Assembly: GCA_009746045.1 (NCBI GenBank)
Contig: RPFO01000253.1
Coordinates: 1,624,888 to 1,688,887, forward strand
Source: Mesostigma viride
Lineage: Eukaryota; Streptophyta; Mesostigmatophyceae; Mesostigmatales; Mesostigmataceae
DNA: 64,000 nucleotides
Reading direction: 5' to 3'
The notes under the pieces were generated by a model that made no database searches, was not told the DNA's origin, and saw only the letters and a list, made by a program, of their open reading frames with translations. The translations under genes and the position numbers were made by a program. The stretch's first letter is position 1, and each line of letters starts with the position of its first letter. Below, piece after piece: positions 47,501 through 59,300 of this stretch.

Positions 47501-49252
47501 CACCATCAGGCGCGCAGACACGGTGGCCGTGAGCACGTCTCGTTTGTCCGCCGGCAGCGAGGACCAGCTCTTGCGCACACGCGTGAGGAGAAGGTTGGCA
47601 CAGAAGAACTGGACCTGCAAGCGCGAGTAATGGCAAAAAGGAGGAACGTAGGGGGAGCGCTTTTAGAGGAGGGTCACAGGGTGGGGGGTGCACGTCAACG
47701 ACTTTGCAAGGCAAGGGCCGTGGACTGTGACAGTGTTGGTGGCAAGGGCATGTCCGCAACAGCGGCAGAAGCAGCGTCAACGGCGGCAGCGGCAGTTTTT
47801 GGCACAACAGCTGGAGCTGTGAAGGGGTTAGAGAGCGGGTGTACGGGCGGAAGGGCAGGGCCGAGCAACGGGTGAAGCAAGGTTTGGGACAAGGAGCAGG
47901 AAGAGAGGGAGGAACAAGGGGTGGGGCAAGGAGCAGGACGAGTGGGAGGAACAAGGGGTGGGAAAAAAGGGTGGTGGGGAAAAGAGTGGGAAAAAGGGTG
48001 GGAAAAAAGGGTGGTGGGGAAAAGAGTGGGAAAAAGGGTGGGGAAAAGGGTGGGAAAAAGGGTCGGAAAAAGGGTGGGGAAAAGGGTGGGACAAGAGGAA
48101 TGGCGATGCGACTTGCAAGCTAGCAACGAAGGGAGTGGCACCCCACATTAATCAGTTAAGTGGCGGTGTTGCAGGGCACAAGGGTGCGGAAGGGTTGGGG
48201 AGGAGTTGCAGGCACAGCAGGTGAACGAGGGCATCCCAAAAATAGACTACCCAAAACAGCCGGTGCCAGACGACAATGAACAGAGCAGCTGTGGAAGATG
48301 CTATACAAATGGCTGACATGGGATGGTTCTGACAAGGAAAAGTGGACAAGTACTCTCACTGAGTCTGGGGGAGGAGGAAGTGGACGAGGAAGGATGCGGA
48401 CAAATGGCAGCAGAGCTGGAATGCTGCATTCAATAGGAGGGCCTCAAGCACAGTACTTAATTTCAGTAATGCCTATGGAAAACCTTGCCCTCTACCACAC
48501 ATGTGCCATAAATGTATCAGTCGACTGCGTGCAAGTTGTTCTCTCTGAGACGCTTGCCGGCTTCCTCTGTTAGGGCAATGGAGCATGAAATTCCTATAAA
48601 ACTGACATGAACTCTCCACTCTACCGAACTGCCTCCTGATTGTCGATACTTGGGCCTTCCTACCAGCCCGGGAACTTAAGCTGAGACAGTGGAAATGACT
48701 AATCGCGACATGCTAGGCTCTTAGGCTGTAGACATATATGCATGCAGTGAAAAGAACTGGGAAGTGGGACTCGCAGGTATCTCGAATCCCTCGTGCACCA
48801 TGCGTGTCAAAAGGCCGCTGAGGCATAGGCCCGCGAAATTCATTCTTGGCGATGGCTTGACATTTTGCCTAACTAAAGGGGGGGTGGGCGGACAAAAGAT
48901 GTCGAGCAAGTTGAGGTCTCATACGGGCGAAAGTATTGCTTCCCTGCTTGTAACATTTGCAATTGTCTCCCTAGCGCGCAGTCCTACATAGGCGAAACTC
49001 TATTATAGTTAGTCCAGAATAATAATCCAGAATTGCCACATTATGTTATTATTTTAAATGCCAACGTACCTCTGTCGAATCGGAATTAAGGAGGTCCAGA
49101 GCAACTGTCCACGCCTCGGGAGCATTCGAGAAGGAGTTCAGCCACACGTCGGCCCCGCGCTGCCCGTCAACATTTCCATGCCCATGAAACAGGACTGAGA
49201 TAGCTTGGACAACTTGTTGGTGAAGATTGACAGGGCCCTCGGGTGCTGACAT
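23308..49252 (-). CDS. Transportin-SR/TNPO3 (MOS14)-type importin-beta, 15 exons
   Basis: Nuclear import receptor of the importin-beta superfamily. The TNPO3/MOS14 branch imports SR splicing factors; importin-13 is a close alternative. Exons in transcription order (high to low): 49252-49070, 47614-47504, 46364-46047, 36845-36619, 35804-35276, 34493-34392, 33829-33752, 32857-32794, 32039-31714, 30684-30345, 27161-26980, 26573-26244, 25687-25449, 24033-23807, 23492-23308. Phases agree at every junction (3441 nt, 1146 aa), with GT-AG ends. Segments collinear with TNPO3 include the N-terminal helix pair ([20 protein letters not shown]), the following [15 protein letters not shown] helix, [26 protein letters not shown] and the C-terminal [14 protein letters not shown]. 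It is longer than animal or plant members (about 920-960 aa) because of low-complexity insertions (around residues 690 and 885). Satellites fill the introns, so the gene is about 87% intron. Confidence 0.88.
24758..25060. repeat. 27-bp minisatellite in importin intron 13
   Basis: About 11 units built on CTGATAGAGCGCGTGCCCTA. Because 27 is a multiple of three, three frames stay open as short peptide repeats. They are intronic. Confidence 0.9.
25877..26215. repeat. 34-bp minisatellite in importin intron 12, next to the donor
   Basis: Ten units containing ATCATACAGACAAGACC and ATTATCATAACAACACT, ending about 28 bp from the exon 12 donor (26244/26243). A TTTGTG-rich run sits at 25765-25815. Confidence 0.9.
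26688..26946. repeat. Two short arrays in importin intron 11
   Basis: A 12-mer AGTCCATTTGAC repeated at 26688-26742, and a 9-mer ATTCAGCCC repeated at 26788-26946. Confidence 0.9.
27206..29628. repeat. 2.4-kb CAAGTGGG octamer array in importin intron 10
   Basis: About 300 copies of CAAGTGGG with one common variant, CGAGTGGG, scattered or in small clusters. All six frames are nearly open, which produces 830-990-codon artefact ORFs. It lies between exons 30345 and 27161 of the importin gene. Confidence 0.97.
29677..29908. repeat. GGCCAAGG octamer array in importin intron 10
   Basis: About 29 copies of an 8-mer GGGGCCAA with few variants, just beyond the CAAGTGGG array in the same intron. Confidence 0.95.
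31199..31627. repeat. 40-bp minisatellite in importin intron 9
   Basis: About 11 units with ATGGCAACAACGGGCATCAA; alternating variants (CGTGGC/CATGGC; GCGAGG/TCGAGG) change from one side of the array to the other. Confidence 0.92.
32297..32580. repeat. Compound microsatellite in importin intron 8
   Basis: Runs of (ATCC)n, then (CCGC/CCCG)n, (CA)n and (CATA)n in direct succession. ORFs over it are artefacts. Confidence 0.92.
33689..33761 (-). repeat. Exact duplication of the exon 7 splice donor
   Basis: On the minus strand, GCGCTGCAGGTGGGTTTGAT (exon end plus intron start) occurs at the true donor (33752/33751) and again 48 bp into the intron. Confidence 0.8.
35049..35228. mobile_element. 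MITE-like 180-bp element in importin intron 5
   Basis: Terminal inverted repeats CAGTGTGAGCTA (35049-35060) and TAGCTCACACTG (35217-35228). The inside is rich in CCGTATTATA and GCCGTATT motifs that can also pair across the element. No clear target duplication. Confidence 0.5.
37624..45424. repeat. 7.8-kb CAGACACA octamer array in importin intron 3
   Basis: About 975 copies of CAGACACA, almost pure: by eye about nine interruptions, mostly 4-bp phase slips (for example near 38010, 39265, 39391, 39706, 40601, 41268, 41445, 43155, 45095). Since 8 is not a multiple of three and the unit lacks stops, all three minus frames stay open for about 2,770-2,790 codons. It lies between exons 46047 and 36845. 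Confidence 0.98.
45425..45772. repeat. CAAACACA octamer array flanking the large array
   Basis: A related 8-mer (CACAAACA, with CGC variants) abuts the CAGACACA array and is far more diverged, suggesting an older edge. Confidence 0.9.
46513..47108. repeat. CCTCCCCT polypyrimidine array in importin intron 2
   Basis: About 600 bp of octamer CCTCCCCT with 1-4-bp slips. One strand is pure pyrimidine and the other pure purine, so it could form triplex (H-DNA). Confidence 0.95.
47228..47510 (-). repeat. Degenerate tandem copies of the exon 2 donor region
   Basis: The true exon end on the minus strand (GTGTCTGCGCGCCTGATG/GTGAG, donor 47504/47503) is echoed at about 47415 (GTGTCCGCGCACGGATGGTGAG), 47290 (GAGTCCACGCGCCTGATGGT) and 47230 (GTGCGCCTGAAGGTGAGT). 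Confidence 0.65.
47930..48095. repeat. GTGGGAAAAAGG-type short repeats in importin intron 1
   Basis: Purine-rich units with GGGAAAAAGGGTG and GGTGGGGAAAAGAG repeated over about 165 bp. The rest of intron 1 (47615-49069) shows no gene. Confidence 0.85.
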
Positions 49253-50323
49253 AGTTCTGAATCGAATAACTGTATTTCAAGGAGGTCAACGAATGCCGCC
49301 AACAACCGCCCTCAACATCTGTAAACTGCTCATCTTCTCTATCAACTACATTAAATATGGCAGTCTGCACAACAAAATGCCTGTTTACCTAAGTATAATG
49401 CGCGATAACGCAGGCAACGAGAGCACGCTATCAACAGGTCTCCGCGGTTTCGCGCCTCTTCTACTCCATAGCTACAGGCCTGTGTCGAAACTCGAAAATA
49501 CCGTACTTGGCATCACGAGCATTCTCTCGGAAGCCACAGCGTTGCCACCTGGCTGGACATGGTGGCTTTTGTGAAGTGGTGCGCTGCACAACTGCGGGCG
49601 TGCCACATGGTATGTGCAATAAGCCCGGATGCTTTCAAGTCCGACAATGAGGCCGGAATGAGGCGGGAATCGGGATCTGCTTCCCTGCGGTTTTCTTTGA
49701 ACATGGCAGAAATACGGTTGCCTACTTGTCTAGCTAATGTATTTGTAGCTACCGAGTACCGGCTATCCAGCGACTGACGAACGACCGACTGACTATCCAG
49801 CGACTGACAAACGATCAACGTGCAAGACGTCACATTTCACAACCTGGATGGACACGACACAACTCACACCTGGGGAAGGAACTGGAACAACAAAGGGCTC
49901 TCGCCGCTCCCCTGGCAGCGTACGGCGGTCACGAAACGGGGAGCACGTCTCCTCTTGCATGCTCGTACTAGAAACAAACAATGTAGTAGCTACGTGTCAT
50001 GATGTAAAGAATAAACAGAGATATCTTCGATGCCTGTATGGCATGAAACCGTACTAGTGGAAGTAGCTATGGCACAAGCCGCCCGCTGTACACGTCACGT
50101 AGCAAACGCCATAGCCAAAGTTCCAAACAGTCTTGCCACCGTGCAGCTTCGGGCAATTGTGCAGCTTGGGGGCAGGATTTAATCTGATTTGGCATGGCCA
50201 AATAGATTGGTTGTCGAGGAGGTTAAATACCAAGGTTATCTTAACGAGGCGATTGGAAGGCCGTTAGCCTGGCAACTCCCAAGCGTGCATCGGAAACTCG
50301 TTAGTCCCGCGTAACCATAAGCC
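49253..50323. promoter_or_regulatory. Shared upstream region of the divergent importin and EGY-like genes
   Basis: About 1.07 kb lies between the two start codons, which point away from each other, so it must hold both promoters and 5' UTRs. Visible: a short repeat CTATCCAGCGACTGAC (about 49768 and 49792). No TATA box that I would defend. Confidence 0.5.
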
Positions 50324-53300
50324 ATGGCGACGTGCGCATCGATTTCTTTCCACCCATGTGTACGGCATTTGGCCTCCTGTTCCGGTGCACGACGCGACTC
50401 CGTTGCGCCTCCTCGCAGCCAAACGCTGCGGCCTGGACCAGAGCATGGCTCCTGTCCTTTCAACACGGCACTCCCGTGGTGCCGACTACGACATACGCCA
50501 CTCAAAGCGAATGTCAGCTTCCTTCGATCGACTGCAAAGCGGGTAATGTGCTCTAATGGTCAACAAACGGGCGGAGAAAGCGCCCCGAGCAATAAAGAAG
50601 GTGAAACCCAGCAAGCACCGAAGAAAGAAGAATTCAAAGTAGATGTGGAAGAGACGGCACGGCTTCTCGAGGCTATGTACCCAAGTAAGAAGGACAGCCC
50701 TCCGAAGGTAGACGTGGAGGAGACTGCACGGCTTCTGGAGGCTATGTATCCCAGTAAAAAGGACAGCCCTCCGAAGCTGACCACAGGGAGGGAAAATCCG
50801 ATGAAGCAACCGATAGATACCGAGAAGTATGTGTCGCTGGACGACCTGGTAAACCAGAAGGAAAAGGCGATTGAGGATCTCATGGACCGTGTGCAGAAAG
50901 ATCAGACGGTTGACATCCGAGCTGCCGTACTGGACATCCTGGGTCCAATGAAGGTAGGTCCGATATTTGCCATCCACATTGGTCCCGACGGGGTCATTCT
51001 TTGGTTGAGGAATGTTGGAACAGCTCTTTTGCTCTCCACTGGATCCAGGGTGTAGTGGTCTCTGCATGGTACCTTGTTATTCTTTCGGTCGGTGGCTGTA
51101 GCTCTGCCTACATGTGTTTTGCCCTTTTCATATGCATATCTGACTTTTCTCTGCACCCTATCCTATCCACGGCGTGTCATCCTTCTTATTAGTACTGCTA
51201 TGATGACTATCAGTGGTGCCCCCTAATTTGTGCTGTGGATGTACATCCTTATTTTTTCTTTATGCTGTTAATGCCCTGTTCCTGGTACCGTACCCTACAT
51301 GCAGTCAATGCCCTGCTCCTGGTACCATGCCCTATATGCAGTTAATGCCCAGTTCCTTGTACGATGCCGAATATGCAGTGAATCCCCTGTTCCTGGTACC
51401 ATGCCCTATATGCTGTTAATGCCCTGTTCCTGGTACCATGCCCTATATGCAGTCAATGCCCTGTTCCATGTACCATGCCCTATATGCAGTCAATGCCCTG
51501 TTCCATGTACCATGCCCTATATGCAGTTAATGCCCTGTTCCATGTACCATGCCCTATATGCTGTTAATGCCCTGTTCCATGTACCATGCCCTATATGCTG
51601 TCAATGCCCTGTTCCATGTACCATGCCCTGGACAAGTGGAATGCTCCCGCTGTATCCCACGTTCCCATCGCCCTTGCAACGATTACCTGTGGGCACGCGC
51701 CGGGGCACCTATGGTGCTGCTGCCGTGTCATGGAGTGCTCTTGGTGTAGACGTGGCACTGAAAACCCTGGGTTTGGGTAATCCACCACCGGCCATGGTGG
51801 CCCGCACCATGGCATGCGCAGGCAGCCATCCAAGTGCCGCAAGTTGCGCCTCTGACCTGCCTTTGACTCCTCGCAAAGAAATCGATCCATCCATGAAATG
51901 AGATCGTTTGGTGCCCGCTGCCTGTTTTAACCGCGACGACATTAAAGTTGTTCTCAGCAATCGTCGATTAAGGACTGAAGTACGAAAGGTATTAAGTACG
52001 CACCCTTTGCGATGACCACCACGACCAGGTCAACCGTGATGACATGAAGCTGTTCAAGGAGAAGGCGTGCGGGTATGGCACGTTCTGGGCGACTGAGATG
52101 GTTCCCTACGGCAACGCGCTCGAGGGGTACCTCATCAAGGGTGCGTGAGTGCCACGATGCGCGCGAATGGGGAAGGGTACCTGATCAGGGTTCTGTGTGA
52201 TGCGTGGGCATGATGGCTCTGTGTGATGCGTGGGCATGATGGCTCTGTGTGATGAGTGTGCATGATGGCTCTGTGTGATGAGTGTGCATCATGGCTCTGT
52301 GTGATGAGTGTGCATCATGGCTCTGTGTGATGAGTGTGCATGATGGCTCTGTGTGATGAGTGTGCATGATGGCTCTGTGTGATGAGTGTGCATGATGGCT
52401 CTGTGTGATGAGTGTGCATGATGGCTCTGTGTGATGAGTGTGCATGATGGCTCTGTGTGATGAGTGTGCATCATGGCTCTGTGTGATGAGTGTGCATGAT
52501 GGCTCTGTGTGATGAGTGTGCATGATGGCTCTGTGTGATGCGTGTGCATGATGGCTCTGTGTGATGAGTGTGCATGATGGCTCTGTGTGATGAGTGTGCA
52601 TGATGGCTCTGTGTGATGAGTGTGCATGATGGCTCTGTGTGATGAGTGTGCATGATGGCTCTGTGTGATGAGTGTGCATGATGGCTCTGTGTGATGAGTG
52701 GGCATGATGGCTCTGTGTGATGAGTGTGCATGATGGCTCTGTGTGATGAGTGTGCATGATGGCTCTGTGTGATGAGTGTGCATGATGGCTCTGTGTGATG
52801 AGTGTGCATGATGGCTCTGTGTGATGAGTGTGCATGATGGCTCTGTGTGATGAGTGTGCATCATGGCTCTGTGTGATGAGTGTGCATGATGGCTCTGTGT
52901 GATGAGTGTGCATGATGGATCTGTGTGATGAGTGTGCATGATGGCTCTGTGTGATGAGTGTGCATGATGGCTCTGTGTGATGAGTGCGCATGATGGCTCT
53001 GTGTGATGAGTGGGCATGATGAAGGGTACCCCATCAAAAGGCTGCGTGATCAATCGCGTGTGGTCAAGTGGGCGTGGTCAAGGGTGCATGATGATCGTAT
53101 TCGGACCAGTGCGCCATTCCTATGATCCCACATGTGCTTCCCATCACGTTTCCTTATTCCCTGTCCTCGTCATCGCTTACCTTCCCTCCTCTCTGTTCCC
53201 ATCCCGCCCGGTCCCTCTCCTCCCCCCTCCCTCTCCTCCCCTCCCTCCCCTCAATCCCCTCTCTCCTCCCAATCCCCTCCCTCCCCTCCCTCCCTCCCCT

Positions 53301-56300
53301 CCCTCCCTCCCCTCCCTCCCTCCCCTCCCTCCCCTCCCTCTCCTCCCTCTCCTTCCCTCCCCTTGCCTCCCCTCTCCTCCCCCCCCTCCCCTCGCCTCCC
53401 CTCGCCTCCCCCCTAGCCCATCCACCCCCCCGTGTATTCCCAGCCCTTCCTCCGGTCCCTTACATAGCCCGGGTACCTCACCTCACCTCTCCGCCCTCTC
53501 CTTCCTCTCCTCCCTTGCGTCGCCCATCACCCCGCACGCCGCCAGGCAACGTCCGGGGTGACAAGGAGGCCTGCTTCGCCTACCTGGAGAAGGAGATGAC
53601 CGCCCTCTTTGGCAACAAGTACGTGCTCTTCATGATCCCTGAGCCGGCGACACGTGGCGATTTCCCGGAAGAGGACTCGGACGGCAGCGTCCGCCCGGCA
53701 ATACTGGTGCTGCGCCGCGAGGTGGCCACCCCCAAGCCCAACACGTGGTGGCAGGCGTTCATCGCCGTGTCGCTGCTTCCCATCGACGCGCTCACGTGCG
53801 TGTCGGTGGGGCTGCTCACGCAGGTAACGAGGGGGGGGAGATATCATGGGGAGATGGCATGGGGAGATGGCATGAGTATTTACCATGCTCACGCATGCAC
53901 GGAGCTAGAAAAGTGGAAATGGACCCCTTTTTTAGGGCCCAAAATAAGCCCTCCAAGCCCTGAATAATGGCTGACTTGCGAAGCAGTAGGCGGGGAGTAG
54001 GGATACAGCATGGGGTTGTAGCGCAGGGATAAACCCTGGGATCCTGTATGCAACCTTTGGGGGGCTTCCTTATCTAGCATGTCCCTGTTCAATGGTTTAT
54101 GTGCATGCAAATAGAATGTGCAATTCGCTATCTGCTTTTATGGAAAGGCTATATAAGGGTGCAGATGCCCTTGTGACATCTTTAGAGAGGTTTTCGCTCG
54201 GCTGCCACATGCCAGCTTGGTGTCCCCCGCCTGCCTTCTTGCCGTGCTGCTGTGGCCCCTGCGAGCAGCCCATGAACTCTTATCGCTGTCCTCTGCCTTG
54301 TCATGACATCACTCAATCAATCACTTGTGAGTTAATGCTCTTCTGACCAATATTCATATTACTTCCCGTATACCTCTGCCCCTCTGCCTCCCCCTTGTCC
54401 CCGCCTGTTCTTGGCCCCCCCTTCCCCCCCCTTTCTCCCCCTCGCCCCCCGACCAATATTCCCTTATTACTTTCTGGCCCCCACTCCCACTCCCCAGCTG
54501 GAGAATCTTCCCCCCCAGTTCCTGGAGCTGCTCAGCAACCCGGCCACCGACATCTCCTCCTCCACCTTCCCCGAGTTTGACCCCGTCCCACTGGTGGCCA
54601 ACTCCATCCCGCTCGGGACCAGCCTCATCGTCCTGCAAGTGCTGCACGTGAGTGTACTCGTTTGGCGTGTGTGGCAAGTGCTGCACGCGAGTAGAGCCGC
54701 GGCGTGTGTGGCATGCTTGCTGCACGAAAGTAGAGTGGCGGCGCGTGTGGCAAGTGCTGCCGTGAGTAGAGCTGCGGAGTTTGTGGCATGCTCCACCATC
54801 GTTGCTGTTTACTTTTGGGGGTGGCGGGGGGTGGAGGGGGAACCCGGTAACTTGGGGAGGGGCAAAAGAATTCTGTGCATCATTAATGAATAAGAGCTTT
54901 TGTTGTTATCATTGTTCACATTTCCCACTAGTTTTTAATAGCCCTGCTTGTTGGTATTTCATGTCACTTTGGGCAGGACACTTGCTGTAAGTGCCATGCA
55001 CAAACGGTGACCATCCAAGATATGAAACATTGTGTCTGTTAGAACACCTTGAATGTGACTAGAGCAGAAAAGCTGGATTGATTTAACACAGGATAATGTG
55101 GCATTCTCGTGGCTGCCCGCTACAGCCACCGCCCCTCTGAAAATGCTTCTTTTCTGACCGATCCATGGAGGCCTCCGTTGTGATGATGCTACCTGGTCCA
55201 TTTCTTTCAACTCGCATTATACTGGCCCAGCAGCTACTCTGTAGATTTCTTATCTTTACTTTTGTTTTTTTCCACCGAGCCTTCCCAGGGTCCCCCATGA
55301 AAGTGCCCCTCCAAATGATGCAGGCCCTGCTTGCCTGGGGCAGGCAATAACCAGTTTGGTTGGCTAGCTATCCAACAGACTCTTTGACGGATGCTTCCTG
55401 CATGTCTACTGCTGCAGCCTAGTTATTGTTTGCTCTGTTCCGGAATTCGGTCACCTCGTTGAGTAATCGGCAAATGACGTGTCAGTGGCATCTTACTCCA
55501 TGTTTCCCTGATTCTGTCAACGTCACCGTCCGCGCAGGAGATCGGCCACCGCATCGTGGCCGGCTCCAAAGGCGTCAAGCTGGGCGTGCCCTTCTTCATC
55601 CCCAACCTCAACCTGGGGCTCTTCGGCGCCGTTACCCAGGTGAGGGGCCAGCAGGGGGCAGGCGCCGGATGGGGGGGAGGCTTCCTTGGAATGGGGAGGA
55701 AAACAGAGTGCGGATCTGGTCCATTCGCCCGCCTGCCCACCCACTTGCCTGGACGGCCGCCTGCTCATCTGCATGCAAAGCCACCAGCTGGCACTTCGTC
55801 TCTCCTGCTTCACCCCTCTCCCGCTTCTCCCATCTCGCGCGCTTCACCCCTCTCCCCCGCTTCATCTCTTTTGCGCACTTCACCTCTCTCTCCCGCATCA
55901 TCTGGATGATGTGTGGCTTGCCAAGTGTTGATCTCTGCACATCATCGCTATCCCTCGCCCCCTCATGCCCCCATTTCCTGGTAGGGAGCCCACCCTATGT
56001 GTCATCGACAGGCCCCAGGCCATCGCGGACTCTGCCCCACGTGCTGCAACCTCTGCCCCAGTTGTTCATCGACTCTGTTGCCCCAGTGTTGCCAACCCGT
56101 CCCCAATGTATTGCTAAACCCTGCCCCCATTTCGCCCCCACTGTGCCCCAATACGTGATTGACACTGCCCCCTCGTTGCGGTCGCCAGATCAAGTCCCTT
56201 GTCCGCAACAACCGCGACATGTTTGACATTGTGATGGCGGGGCCACTGGCCGGCGGCGCCGCTTCCCTCATACTCCTTGTCACCGGGCTCGTGCTCTCCT

Positions 56301-59300
56301 CGGGAGGACCCGGATCCGACGGTGTTGTGGGCGTCCCCTTTGGCTTCTTTGAGAGCTCGGCGCTTCTGGCGCTGCTCACGCAAGCTGCCGTTGGATACGA
56401 GTGAGTGGGTGGGAGGGGCGCGAATCGAGGTGGAATCCATGTATGCGTGCAGCTGGCGTGGGCAAGGGGTGTCTGTCATGGTGACTAGTATGGATTTAGA
56501 GCGGCATAGCCTCTGGCATATTCCAGGCAGAGGTCCCTTTGGCGGACTCTCTGCGCACAGACTTCATGGTGTTTTTTACGTTAAAGCTCCATGACATGCG
56601 CGTGCCATCGCCGGGTGCCAGCCTGCAGGCACCCCATCTTGCCACTGACATCCACCATCACCACCGCCACCACCACCACCACCGCCGCCGCCGCCACCAC
56701 CACCACCACCGCCGCCGCCGCCGCCACCACCACCATCACCACCGCCGCCGCCGCCACCACCACCACCACCACGATGACGAGGACAACAGCAACAACAACA
56801 ACATAAACACACAGTGCCACGCACACGCAAGGTTCCGCACACAGACACACACAACTTCCTGGCACTGGTTGCGCCTGCATCGGTTCCCCGAAATCAGCAA
56901 TTCGTTTCCCTTGCCACAAAAGCTGTCGCTGTTTCTGCCTCCGCGTTTCTTTAACATGCTTTGTTTGTCCCCGGCCGCGCCATTGTTTCTTTCTTCAAAC
57001 CTTTTCCACGCGCACATGCAGCGAGATGTCGGGCGCGATGATCCACGTTCACCCGATACTGCTGGTGGGCTGGTGAGTATCAAAACGTTGCCCGTGTGTC
57101 GTGGCGGTGAGTATCATCTTGCGTGTGGTTCATGGTGGTGCGTACATCTTGCGTGTAAGTAACGGCGGCAAGTAGAACGTCAGGCATACCATGGTGAGGA
57201 GCACCAATGCACGGGGGATGCCTCATGGGGGAGAGCCCCTTGCGCTTGAGCCAACGCTGCTGCCCCTGAAATTGCAGTGCTGCATGGGAGGAGAGTACTG
57301 TGCTGCTGCCTGTAGGAGCCACTACACGGTCTGTGTGAGAGGTTGTCATGCCAGCGTAATAGGCCGGTTGGCTTTCACCGCAGAGATCTGGTGGGGCAAG
57401 GTGGTGACGATGCGATTACCTGATTTATCTTTCGTTGCAGACTACGATGCGGAGTCGCCAACACTTCTTCCTCCCAGCCATGCTTTTCTTGTGGGCACAG
57501 CGCCATCTTGGTGGCAGTTGTCAGGAGCATGGAATGGGATACAAAACCTACCAGAAATGGGCGATGACCAGAAATGGGGTTCCCAGGAAGGCCACGGCGC
57601 ATGGGGTGGATGGAAAACATATTTGGACTCCAGGTGTGGATCATGGAGGGTTGTTAGCATTACTAAAGAGCCATCAATGCTCCATGGACAGCATAGCCAT
57701 GGACAAGATTGGGTCAACATCGGTGATGTTAACATCACAGTGCCGTTTGGAACCACCTCTACTTAAGCTTAGTTTGAACATGGTCATGCATGCTGTGCAT
57801 CCCCTACACCCCCCCCACACGTTTACCTGAGAATCTTAAACGTGTGGGGGGGGGTGTAATATTTCTCATTCAATAGAATGATGACGTTGCAACTGGCTCT
57901 AACCTCCTACGTTGTGCAAATTTTACTTCTGCCACTCTTTATTGCGCTTAACCCCCGTTTTTGCGTACCCTTCCAGCCTCCTCTATTCACATCCCCTCTA
58001 TTATATTGTGTGTGCTGGTTTCACCACCATTGGCACATCCTCCTGCCGCGTGCACCCCCTTACTTACCCCCCAACCCAACTTTGTCCGTGTATGCGTGCC
58101 CCAACCCAACGGTGTCCGTGTATGCGTGCGCGTGTGTCACAGGTGTGGACTCATGATCAACGCGCTAAACCTGCTGCCACTGGGCGCGCTGGACGGTGGC
58201 CAGGCCGCCAACGTGAGTGGGCCATCCTGGGTGGCCTTGGAGGCGCCATCATAGTAACTAACCGCGATTAGTATTGTAGATAAAAGTATTTTGTTGGCAC
58301 AAATTTTTAACGGTCAATTGCTTGAACTCAAATGCTAGTTCTGAAAGGTAACAGTCGTTTTGAAAGGTCTTTGAAAGGTGTCTGAAAGGTGTCAGTCTGC
58401 GCATACTAGCGGATGGTTCCGCATAATATTGTACTACCTATCTTGACTTGAAAATCGTGGTTCTTGCAAAGACCAGAAAAATCTGTTGAGAACAATTTTT
58501 TTTTTTTTTTTAAGAAGCCCATGGGGCCGAGGGTTGTCAATTGTATGTGGATGCATTGTTACTTTCCTTGAAAGGAAAGAAATATATGCATCTGCGCAAA
58601 CCTGCCCTTCCTCTTGGGCTTGCTTTTGTTTGCTCGCTCTGACATGTGTGTGTCATGTGTGTCCACGTTCTGTTTTGCTTGATTTGCTTGCCCTGTTGTC
58701 CACTGCACAACCACCGGGTGATGTGCGACCGTGATTGCTACGTGGAAACTTTGATGGCTGCGGCCACCGCGGGGACACGGGATGTTACGGTTGTGGCCAC
58801 CGCCAACCTGCCACCTTTGCTGACGGGTTGGCGGCTGGCGTCCGTCACCAACATCGGGCCACCGTTACCGACATGGTGGTGGCTGCTGTCTGCCACCAGG
58901 CGGCATGGGGCAAGCTGCCCACCCGCGTCCTTAGCTTCTTCACCTACCTCATGCTGGGCCTCGGCGTGGTGGGTGCCTTCATCTTTCGTACACGCGTCAT
59001 GCGTCATGCGGGCCAGTACCATGCACTGGTGTGACGATGTTGTGACGCTTCTGGGGGGAAGCGCTGGTGTAGCGAGTGTCAGAGCATGGGGCCTTGGATG
59101 TGAGAAGTGCTTCGCTTTCTAAAAAGAACAGGCGATGATGGAAACATATTTAACGGATAGAAGGCATTAGGCTGGGGGTGGCATGTGTTTAACGGATAGA
59201 AGGCATTAGGCTGGGGGTGGCGCACGTGCTTGTAGATGTGCCCAACCGGATGCTGTGTTTTCCCTGCTGGCGGCGACAGGTGGCTTGGAGGCTGTACGTA

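Noticed and set aside
52185..53053. His/Ser/Thr-rich minus-strand ORFs
   Set aside because: Three frames of the 26-bp array in EGY-like intron 2.
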